Below are positions 13,762 to 19,827 of a stretch of DNA of 19,827 bases, one piece after another. The stretch lies in contig CAMYJY010000005.1 of NCBI GenBank assembly GCA_947258835.1, positions 1 to 19,827 of the forward strand, given 5' to 3'. The notes below the pieces were generated by a model, which made no database searches, had not been told where the DNA came from, and worked only from the letters and a program-made list of their open reading frames with translations. Position numbers and translations under genes: made by a program. How positions within the stretch are numbered: the stretch's first letter is position 1; every line of letters begins with the position of its first letter. This DNA comes from an uncultured Pirellulales bacterium (lineage in GTDB: Bacteria; Planctomycetota; Planctomycetia; Pirellulales; Lacipirellulaceae).

Positions 13762-15374
13762 GAGGGGGCCTCCGCGGGGCTGCTGGGTGTGTGATTGTGG
13801 TTCTCCGACTGCCGCAGGGCTGTCAAACTGGCTCTGGCCGTATCTTGGACAGTGGTATTTTGGTCGTGCAGCGCTGTTTCAAGTGCTGCGACTGCAGCCG
13901 GCAGCGGCGCGTGTTGGAGGGCTTCGGCGACGCGGCAGCGTACCACATGGTCTTTATCCGCCATCAGTTCAATCAGGGTGGGGGTAATTTCCGCTACGGC
14001 ACCGAGCAGCTGGGCGATTTCCACGCCACGAATCCGCCGTGAGGGCGACGGACTGGCCAGTTCCTCCAGGAGGCCGGGGATGGCCTGCAGGTCCACTTTC
14101 TTGACCAGGACTGCCGTCGTACGTCGGGCATTGTCGTTCATGCTCTCGTAGCCAGCGATAAAATTAGCAAACGTAAACTCAGAAAGTGCCTCTCTGGCTG
14201 CTGTTTGTACCACGTCGTGCGGGCTATCGATCATCTGCAGCAGAATAGGAAGCGATCCTCCCAGGTGCCGCTCTCGCAGTTGGCGCACGCATGCTGCTTG
14301 CACGCGGGGGTCGTCATCGTAGACGGTGTCCAGGATCAGCTGATTGGCCTGCGCGCACTGAATCGAGCTGAGCATTTCGCAAGCCGTCAAGCGGCTGAGC
14401 GGGCCACCTTGGTGCAAGGAGACCTCCAGCAAATCCAGGAATGCATCTTGTTTGACACCAGAGGCCGCCAGCAATTTGATGGCAGCGGCTTGGTCTTCGT
14501 CGGCCAGTTCGAGGTAGGTTTTCCACGCTGGCTGCAGCCAGGCGAAGGAGCGAATTTTTGATAAATTCTTAGCGACCTGGGGGGCGAGGGAGCCTTTGGC
14601 AAAGGCGAGCACGCGGGTGATGAACGGTTGATCGTCGCGTTTGCTAATCACCTTGAGCAGATTGGGGGAAGCGGTCTCACCTAGGAGTGCCGTGAGCAGT
14701 AGTTCCTGAACGCCCAAGCTAGGACTGGTGGTCAGCGTATTGATAACGGCCAGGTAACACGCATGTTTGGGGTCGCCCAGGATCGTGTTGAGGAGGGGAT
14801 TGGCATGACTGCCCAGGTTGACAAAGGCCTCGACCAGCTCAATTCTTTTGTGTCGGCGAAAACGTTCTACGCTGCGTTCCAACGATTCCAAGACGAAACG
14901 CCGGATGGCTTGTGGGTCACGTCGATCCTTGCTGTTTTCCGCGCCATGGACAAATTCTCCCAGCTGGGCGACCAAATATTGGATCAAGCGGGTGGCACCT
15001 TTGGCGCGTGGGTGATCGCGGTTCTCCGCCAAGGCGACGAGCGTCGGGATCGAATCGTACTCGCAGAATATTTCGACATACTCGCAGGCATTGTGAAACA
15101 GCTGCTTGTTTTCCGAGAGCAAGGCATCGCGCAGCGCGCCCGACATCCGCCCCCGGCCCTCCTGGAGTATTTCTCGCTGGGCGTCGGTAAACAAGTGCCA
15201 ACGTTTCAGGATTTCCAGGTGTCCTCGTTTTTTGCGCCGCAGAATGAGCGGTTTCAGCACACCGTCGCAGATGGCTGGGGTCGCGCTGCTAAGCCCGGTC
15301 AGCAGGACCGTACCGGCCGCTTCGTTGCGACTTTTGCTCAGCACTTCCAAGGTTGTTTGTAAGCCAGTGGACAC
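13758..15374 (-). CDS. HEAT-repeat scaffold-type protein
   Basis: 538 residues from a GTG start at 15374. An AGG about 9 nt upstream is a weak ribosome site. Almost the whole chain is made of helical pairs of the HEAT/armadillo type, for example SIPTLVALAENRDHPRAKGA, LQAIPGLLEELASPSPSRRI, and the closing units EITPTLIELMADKDHVVRCRVAEALQHA and AAVAALETALHDQNTTVQDTA. The pattern L-x-D-x-x-x-x-V-R-x-A repeats through the second half. There is no signal peptide or membrane segment, so it is probably cytoplasmic and acts as a binding scaffold. The ligand is unknown. The end overlaps the small membrane protein, which could tether it to the membrane. Family-level confidence is good; no function is assigned. 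Confidence 0.85.
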   Translation of the reverse strand: MSTGLQTTLEVLSKSRNEAAGTVLLTGLSSATPAICDGVLKPLILRRKKRGHLEILKRWHLFTDAQREILQEGRGRMSGALRDALLSENKQLFHNACEYVEIFCEYDSIPTLVALAENRDHPRAKGATRLIQYLVAQLGEFVHGAENSKDRRDPQAIRRFVLESLERSVERFRRHKRIELVEAFVNLGSHANPLLNTILGDPKHACYLAVINTLTTSPSLGVQELLLTALLGETASPNLLKVISKRDDQPFITRVLAFAKGSLAPQVAKNLSKIRSFAWLQPAWKTYLELADEDQAAAIKLLAASGVKQDAFLDLLEVSLHQGGPLSRLTACEMLSSIQCAQANQLILDTVYDDDPRVQAACVRQLRERHLGGSLPILLQMIDSPHDVVQTAAREALSEFTFANFIAGYESMNDNARRTTAVLVKKVDLQAIPGLLEELASPSPSRRIRGVEIAQLLGAVAEITPTLIELMADKDHVVRCRVAEALQHAPLPAAVAALETALHDQNTTVQDTARASLTALRQSENHNHTPSSPAEAPS

Positions 15375-15542
15375 GAATTATTACCTGCTGCGTGAGGCGT
15401 CTGCCCGGCCCCAGCGGAGAAAGCGGACTTCTCTGCGGTCACGGCGACCAGGACACACCAACGTCATGTGCGGTATTTTTTGCAGTCATCAACGCCAGCG
15501 CTCGCCTCCTGGCCTGCGCAGGCGTCAATAATAAACTCAAAC

Positions 15543-15692
15543 TGAAAACAGGGACTCCATGAAGCCGGTAAAGCCCGAGAAAAAAGCCCCCCGTTTTTGC
15601 ACCGCGGCAGCTCACCAAGAAACCTGGTTGAGAGGCGGATGGAGTGGGCTTTTCCGGCCCAAACCGGCCAGCACTCGGGATACCTGTTTTCA
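15543..15692. repeat. 150-bp imperfect palindrome, MITE-like
   Basis: The outer ends are a perfect 10-bp inverted repeat, TGAAAACAGG (15543-15552) and CCTGTTTTCA (15683-15692). Nested inside, in the correct order, are CCCGAG (15574-15579) with CTCGGG (15674-15679), and AAAAGCCC (15582-15589) with GGGCTTTT (15646-15653). The arms are unequal in spacing. It could be a degenerate mobile element or a structured RNA. Confidence 0.5.
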
Positions 15693-15905
15693 CATGGGGT
15701 AATAAATCTTAGGTTGCATTCTTGCTTCCGGGGCCTCCGTGGGGCTATTTCTACAGCAAATGCCGATAATGCATGGTTGTGTCACCGGGTCGCGTGGCTC
15801 CCCTCGGTTTGCGCGGGGGCGACAACTGCGGATTTTGGTAACCCGCTTTACCGGCAACCTCCGCCCATCCCGTGGGGACCGCTTGCCAGGCCGTCCGCCG
15901 TCCGC

Positions 15906-15941
15906 AAAACTAATACAATCCTTAAAACTAATACGATCCCT
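15906..15941. repeat. Two tandem 18-bp units upstream of the 15965 gene
   Basis: AAAACTAATACAATCCTT (15906-15923) is followed directly by AAAACTAATACGATCCCT (15924-15941), 16 of 18 identical. It ends 23 bp before the ATG at 15965. TAATACAAT also resembles a -10 box. It may be a duplicated operator or a simple tandem duplication. Confidence 0.75.
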
Positions 15942-15964
15942 GCAATTCCCCCTGAGTTCCGACC

Positions 15965-16219
15965 ATGTCCAGCGCAGCCAACAGTCAGCAGCTCATCGCA
16001 CGCGAGTACTTGCCCCTGCGGGCCAAAATTTTGGAAATTGGGGCGGCCTTGGATCGCCTCGAGCGTGTTGGCGGGGACGTGTCCCAGCACGATGGCTGGC
16101 GGCAGTTGCAGCAGGCGCTGGAAATTTTGCAGCGCTGCCCGGCGGATCGCGCGGAGCAGTTGCTGATGCATTTCAGTCGCCCCTACCAAGACCGCTGGCG
16201 CGCGGAGTGGGGCCTGTAG
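15965..16219 (+). CDS. Small helical protein upstream of the TatD-like hydrolase
   Basis: 84 residues, no signal peptide, predicted mostly alpha-helical: QLIAREYLPLRAKILEIGAALDRLERV, then GWRQLQQALEILQRCPADRAEQLLMHF, and a Trp-rich end SRPYQDRWRAEWGL. I recall similar small proteins in other planctomycetes but cannot name a family. The ATG at 15965 has only a weak Shine-Dalgarno. It ends 57 bp before the hydrolase GTG on the same strand, so a two-gene unit is likely. It may be an accessory or partner subunit of the hydrolase. This is inference. Confidence 0.78.
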   Translation: MSSAANSQQLIAREYLPLRAKILEIGAALDRLERVGGDVSQHDGWRQLQQALEILQRCPADRAEQLLMHFSRPYQDRWRAEWGL

Positions 16220-16276
16220 CATCTGGCTGCCATCCCAACCGATACCTCCACACCATCACGCTGCAGCGAGTATTCC

Positions 16277-17092
16277 GTGTATTACATCGATCCTCATATT
16301 CATATGGTTTCGCGGACCACGGACGATTATGAAACACTGGCCAAAATGGGCTGTGTGGCGGTGAGCGAGCCGGCTTTCTGGGCCGGTTACGATCGCGGCA
16401 GTGTGGCCGGTTTTCGCGATTACTTCGAGCAACTCACCCGTTTTGAATCCCAGCGGGCAGCCGATTATGGCATCCTGCATACGACCTGGCTCTGCATCAA
16501 CGCCAAAGAAGCGGAAAATGTCACGCTCTCGCGGGAAGTCTTGGCGATGCTCCCCGAGTTTTTGGATCGCCCAGGCGTGCTCGGCATCGGCGAGATCGGG
16601 TTGAATAAAAACACCCGTAACGAAGCCATTGTGTTTTTGGAACACTTGGATTTAGCGATGCAAACCGATGAGCAGCTGCTGATCCACACCCCGCACCTGG
16701 AGGATAAATATCAGGGCACGCGGATGATTCTGCAGATGCTTAGCGATGACCGCCGCATCCATCGCGATCGCGTTTTGGTGGACCACGTCGAAGAGCATAC
16801 CGTACGGCCGGTGCTGGAGCAGGGATTTTGGGCTGGGATCACTTTGTACCCGGTCAGCAAATGCACGCCGCAGCGGGCGGTGGATATCATTGAGCTCTAC
16901 GGTCCCGAGCGTTTGCTGGTGAACTCAGCTGGCGACTGGGGGCCTTCCAAACCGACGGCCGTGCCCGACTTTATTTTGGAAATGCGTCGGCGGGGCCATG
17001 CCGAGCAGGCGATTCGGCGGGTGGTGTACGAAAACCCGCTGGAATTTTTTAGCCAGAGTCGCGGGTTTGATTTCACGCCGCCGGTAAATTAA
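16277..17092 (+). CDS. TatD-like metal-dependent hydrolase
   Basis: 271 residues of the amidohydrolase TIM-barrel type, from a GTG at 16277 that puts the HxH motif (H7 and H9 in YIDPHIHMVSRTTDDY) right at the N terminus, as expected for strand 1. Other likely metal or catalytic residues are E106 (GIGEIGLN), H137/H140 (HTPH), H170/H174 (DHVEEH) and D220 (NSAGDWG). It has no signal peptide. The TatD family includes nucleases and other hydrolases. This branch has the sequence AEPAFWAGY/VSEPAFWAGYDR, and I recall similar proteins in planctomycetes linked to the Ebo cluster (EboB). No other ebo gene is visible here, so I do not assign that name. Substrate unknown. Confidence 0.87.
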   Translation: MYYIDPHIHMVSRTTDDYETLAKMGCVAVSEPAFWAGYDRGSVAGFRDYFEQLTRFESQRAADYGILHTTWLCINAKEAENVTLSREVLAMLPEFLDRPGVLGIGEIGLNKNTRNEAIVFLEHLDLAMQTDEQLLIHTPHLEDKYQGTRMILQMLSDDRRIHRDRVLVDHVEEHTVRPVLEQGFWAGITLYPVSKCTPQRAVDIIELYGPERLLVNSAGDWGPSKPTAVPDFILEMRRRGHAEQAIRRVVYENPLEFFSQSRGFDFTPPVN

Positions 17093-17139
17093 GCGTCGCA
17101 GAGAAGACTTGCTTCCGTCACTCCCGCGGCAGCAAAGGA

Positions 17140-17243
17140 ACCACAACGAAACAACGCGACGACGAACCGGGACTTAGTTTTTCGTTTGTTTCGTCGTGGT
17201 GGACGTTGTTTCCGTTGTTTCGTCGTGGTTCAAAATTCTCAGC
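17140..17243. repeat. Cluster of CCACGACGAAACAA-type repeats between convergent genes
   Basis: Three related units lie in 104 bp. Positions 17140-17154 and 17186-17200 form a 15-bp inverted repeat with one mismatch. A third unit at 17203-17243 is a near copy of the 40-bp repeat at 1047-1086 (one extra C and one T-to-C change). The cluster lies between the hydrolase stop and the stop of the facing gene, so the hairpin may also end transcription from both sides. Confidence 0.85.
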
Positions 17244-17290
17244 AAACAAGCTCTGGGGCTACGTATTTTGAGCAAATACTCTCCCCCCGC

Positions 17291-18409
17291 TTACCGTTTG
17301 TTGGTGGTGCCGGTTTTGCTGCGCTTGGCCGTGCGTTGGCGCGCGGATTTTTGGCTCTTTTTGCGAGCGTTTTTCTGGGCTTGCCGGCGAGCTTCGAGGG
17401 CCATTTTCCGTTTTACCTTGGCGGCTACGCGGGAGGCATTCACCACGTACAGCTGGGGATCGTCAATGATAAAGGGCGTGGACCAATTCTTGCCATTGTC
17501 TTGATTGCAGACATCGAAGAAGAAGGTGCGGAACCGCTGGGCACTAAAACCATACGGAAACTGGGAGGTCAGGTGATCGTTGGCTGTCAGGTCGTCCACG
17601 CCTGGTTTGGCATAGTAGTGAATCTGACCGTTGGGTGTTACGGACATGCCCAGCGTCCACCAGCCAAATTGATCCACGGGGATTTCTTTGTAACGGACGT
17701 CTTGCCCCCGGCGATTGCCACGGACGGTAATAAAGGCCGAGTCTTCTTCAAACTTGCGGCTGGTCTTGCTGCGGAAGTGGATCCACATGCCGGGCCAGTA
17801 GGGTTCGTTTGTGGTTTCCGAACGTGAACCAAAAAAGCCCCGCGAGGAAACCTCGGTGGTGACTGTGGAGGCGCTAATGCGAAAACCAAAATGAGGTCCA
17901 GAGCGATTTTCCCATTGGTCGGCCGGTGGTAGGTAAACGCGGGCCACGACATTGGGCATGTCGCTGACGGGGATGCTCATCCCTAAGCGTGAGATGCAAT
18001 TCACAATCAAATCGTCTTGCTGGACGGTATAGGTGCGCGAGCCGGGAATGCCCGAGTTGAGCGTCCGCATCAAGAGCGCGTGGCGACTGCCGAGCAAACC
18101 GCCCGCTGGGGTGGGCACAACTTTGAGTTGGTCGGGTTGCCCCCGCTCGGGGCCTTCCTTCCAGCGATTGTTGGTCGATTTCCCCGTGGGGGAACGGAGT
18201 CGCTGATCCTGTTCGCGCGAGCTTTTGGGAAAGTTATTGATAAAGGACCAGTTGGTATCCTCAAAGTCATCGCCAACGTAGTCGATATGGGTGCCCGTAC
18301 CAGGCACGATGGAGCCGCCGGGGGCTGCCAGCACATCCGTGCAGAAGGCAAGGCCGCAGATGGCAGTGAGCAGGGCTGTGGTAACACGATACGTAGTCAG
18401 GCTCATCAC
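17291..18409 (-). CDS. Exported protein with basic C-terminal tail, function unknown
   Basis: 372 residues counted from GTG at 18409. The next codon is ATG (18406), which could equally be the start. GGGGAG lies 8 nt before the GTG and favours it slightly. A signal peptide (RVTTALLTAICGLAFCTDVLAA) ends near residue 29. The body (about 40-325) contains DDFEDTNWSFINNFPKSS, RVYLPPADQW, HFGFRISAS, EPYWPGMWIHF and VDQFGWWTLGMSVTPNGQIHYYAKPG, a pattern like a jelly-roll or lectin-type beta sandwich around a substrate or surface. This fold guess is not proven. The last 45 residues are strongly basic (Lys/Arg-rich, KRKMALEARRQAQKNARKK) and may bind a polyanion or the envelope. It diverges from the next exported protein. 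No known family name. Confidence 0.85.
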   Translation of the reverse strand: MMSLTTYRVTTALLTAICGLAFCTDVLAAPGGSIVPGTGTHIDYVGDDFEDTNWSFINNFPKSSREQDQRLRSPTGKSTNNRWKEGPERGQPDQLKVVPTPAGGLLGSRHALLMRTLNSGIPGSRTYTVQQDDLIVNCISRLGMSIPVSDMPNVVARVYLPPADQWENRSGPHFGFRISASTVTTEVSSRGFFGSRSETTNEPYWPGMWIHFRSKTSRKFEEDSAFITVRGNRRGQDVRYKEIPVDQFGWWTLGMSVTPNGQIHYYAKPGVDDLTANDHLTSQFPYGFSAQRFRTFFFDVCNQDNGKNWSTPFIIDDPQLYVVNASRVAAKVKRKMALEARRQAQKNARKKSQKSARQRTAKRSKTGTTNKR

Positions 18410-18662
18410 GGTTTCAACTCCCCAACGTTTGGACTCAATGAGGTCCTACCGCGCATGAAGGTAGGCGTACACGAGTCATCGGAAGGCTGGGGGGCCAAAA
18501 ATCGGTGCAGCCATGCAGGCCGGTACAGTTTACCCAGGCCGCATGGTCTGTGCTGGCAAATTCGATTGTTGCCCACGAGTCGGGGCATCGTGGTGCAGGC
18601 ACTGCAGGCAAGAGACGATACTCTATGGTGCTCCGACCTCCAACTGTGCGTGCCTCGTGTCC
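18410..18662. promoter_or_regulatory. Divergent intergenic region of two exported proteins
   Basis: About 250 bp separate the start of the minus-strand exported gene from the preferred start of the plus-strand one, so promoters for both should lie here. I found no clear -35/-10 pair. An open frame continues upstream on the plus strand to 18513, but its first 50 codons lack any family feature. Confidence 0.4.
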
Positions 18663-19547
18663 ATGATTCGCCTATCTGCCTACCGTGCTCTTGCCAGTGA
18701 TCCATTGTTTGGGGTGGGGTGTATTGGTGGGGTGACTATCTGGCCCGTTGTTATTCTGTTGCTCATGGGTAGTTGCCCGCGGTTGCCGCGGGCCTGTGGC
18801 GAGTCTGGTCCTCCTGGGCCAGTGGATTTAGCTGCAGCCGGCACGGTCCAGCAGACCGACCACGAGAAAATCATCCGAGTTGCCGATCCATCCGCGTCCG
18901 CGTCACCGCGCGTCTTATCGGTATCTCCGGCCGAAACATTGGCCGTCCCCGCTCCACAGCATGCGCCTGCCGCTGAAATCCAACGGGGTAAAGTTCTCCC
19001 GCGTAGCAGCCGGAATTGCTGGGCTTTGTTTGGTGGGACGCCGGCTCTCGACCAGAAGATGATCCAGGACTTGAACGTGGATACCCGTCCTCCGTCGGTC
19101 ACGTCAGCCAGCGGCAACTTGAAGTCCGCAGCTGGGAGCAACCTGGTCCCCAGGAACCTGGCCGCTGAAAAACAGGGAACCTTGGCTGCCGCACCTCAGA
19201 TTGGTACTGGCTGTCGCCGCTATCACGACGGTAATCTGGCCCTGTGGGCCGCCCCCAGATTCCACCATCGGCCGCTCTATTTTGAACAGCCCAATCTGGA
19301 ACGTTATGGCCACTACGTCCACGGTCAAGCGGCGCAGTCCGCACTTTCGGCCGCGCATTTCTTTGCGACGATCCCTTGCCTTCCCTACAAGCTAGGGGTC
19401 CAACACCGGCTCTCGCCGGACTACACTCTGGGCCGCTACCGTCCGGGCAATTGCAATCCCCACCAGCTCGGCATCCCCCCTCTGAGTGCCCGCGGTTTGG
19501 CCCAACAGGGCCTCGTAGTGACGGGCCTGGTTTTTCTCATCCCATAA
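18663..19547 (+). CDS. Exported protein with conserved YFEQPNLERYG C-terminal region, function unknown
   Basis: 294 residues from the ATG at 18663. The open frame reaches back to 18513, but those extra codons are Cys-rich and featureless, while 18663 begins a membrane-targeting segment (hydrophobic about 15-37, GVTIWPVVILLLMGSC), so I prefer it. The Cys may be a weak lipobox. The middle (40-195) is low-complexity, Ala/Pro/Ser-rich and probably disordered. The C-terminal 100 residues look folded: RPLYFEQPNLERYGHYV at about 203-219, then SALSAAHFFATIPCLPYK and DYTLGRYRPGNCNP. I recall this pattern from other planctomycete proteins, function unknown. No Shine-Dalgarno is clear. Confidence 0.75.
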   Translation: MIRLSAYRALASDPLFGVGCIGGVTIWPVVILLLMGSCPRLPRACGESGPPGPVDLAAAGTVQQTDHEKIIRVADPSASASPRVLSVSPAETLAVPAPQHAPAAEIQRGKVLPRSSRNCWALFGGTPALDQKMIQDLNVDTRPPSVTSASGNLKSAAGSNLVPRNLAAEKQGTLAAAPQIGTGCRRYHDGNLALWAAPRFHHRPLYFEQPNLERYGHYVHGQAAQSALSAAHFFATIPCLPYKLGVQHRLSPDYTLGRYRPGNCNPHQLGIPPLSARGLAQQGLVVTGLVFLIP

Positions 19548-19827
19548 GTGGAAATGTGAGATGTGATTCTATGTGAGATGTGAGATGTGAGATATTTGAT
19601 GTGAGTAGGCCCCATAGTTGCATAAATTTGCAGCCGAAACGATAGAAAACACTTGTATAGCAGAGTGATTTTGCCTTCGTAGCGTTGATTCTAAACCTCA
19701 CAATTTGTGAACTTTACAGGTGGATGCTCAAACGCGGTTTGAAACTGTAATAGTAGGTTTTTTTGCAAATTCCTCCACATTTTTATGCAACACTAGGGTA
19801 GACTATGCCGAACACCTGAAAAGCAAG
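19548..19827. other. AT-rich gene-free end of the window
   Basis: Composition changes after the stop at 19547. It contains the ATGTGAG heptamer repeats (19554-19605) and then A/T-rich sequence with short T-runs. No open frame of note starts here within the window. Confidence 0.6.
19554..19605. repeat. ATGTGAG heptamer repeats
   Basis: Exact ATGTGAG units start at 19554, 19571, 19578, 19585 and 19599. One-base variants or diverged units (ATGTGAT at 19561, ATATTTG at 19592) keep the 7-bp register, broken only by a TCT insertion at 19568. The array starts 6 bp after the stop codon. Confidence 0.9.

Larger units (their letters stand above)
15375..15964. other. 590-bp gene-free stretch
   Basis: I find no convincing gene. 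It holds the MITE-like palindrome at 15543-15692 and the 18-bp tandem repeat at 15906-15941, and must contain the promoter of the HEAT/membrane pair (leftward) and that of the 15965 gene (rightward). A minus-strand frame of 84 codons (15693-15439) and a plus-strand frame of 197 codons (15739-16332) both lack family features. The latter runs across the next gene in another frame. Confidence 0.5.

Noticed and set aside
15739..16332. 197-codon plus-strand frame spanning the gene gap and the 84-residue gene
   Set aside because: It overlaps the more convincing small helical gene and the hydrolase start in another frame and has no recognisable domain.
19554..19605. Possible CRISPR or replication-origin array from the ATGTGAG units
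   Set aside because: The units are 7 bp, contiguous and without spacers, and do not match DnaA boxes. Only a short tandem array is supported.

Overview
The window looks like a stretch of chromosome from a planctomycete, probably of the Pirellulales. This is inferred from gene content, not from a marker gene. It carries a secreted protein with dockerin-like repeats and a PEP-CTERM tail, an excisionase-type HTH protein with a very acidic body and a C-terminal membrane anchor, a fused ResB-CcsA cytochrome c assembly protein, and several exported proteins of planctomycete type. Shine-Dalgarno signals are mostly weak and the DNA is GC-rich, apart from an AT-rich right end.

Layout: (1) 1-3326, minus strand: a translation operon rpmB-gatC-gatA-gatB, with gatB cut by the left edge. 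It encodes ribosomal protein L28 and the three subunits of the tRNA-dependent amidotransferase. (2) 3455-5666: a secreted M14 zinc carboxypeptidase (plus) and a HisN-like phosphatase of the inositol monophosphatase family (minus), convergent and overlapping by 20 bp. (3) 5718-8498: a two-gene module, a small exported protein and the acidic HTH/membrane protein, bracketed by two direct copies of a 165-183 bp repeat that carries a GTCATTCCCGCG palindrome. (4) 8589-13300: a lipoprotein built from duplicated, mirrored modules, followed after 2 nt by the 1194-residue ResB-CcsA fusion. (5) 13348-15374, minus strand: a HEAT-repeat protein and a small membrane protein with overlapping stop and start codons. 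(6) 15375-15964: a gene-free stretch with a MITE-like imperfect palindrome and an 18-bp tandem repeat. (7) 15965-17092: a small helical protein and a TatD-like metal-dependent hydrolase. (8) 17140-19547: a repeat cluster, then two divergent exported proteins of unknown function. (9) 19548-19827: AT-rich DNA with ATGTGAG heptamer repeats.

The functions that can be named are housekeeping: charging of Gln/Asn tRNA, the ribosome, histidine synthesis, and cytochrome c maturation outside the membrane. The less familiar content is the HTH/membrane module with its small partner, the mirrored-module lipoprotein tied to cytochrome c assembly, and at least three kinds of intergenic repeat. I see no CRISPR array, transposase, tRNA, rRNA, prophage or recognisable defence system. 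I cannot claim a proven new system. The best candidates are the repeat-flanked HTH module and the lipoprotein/CcsA pair.
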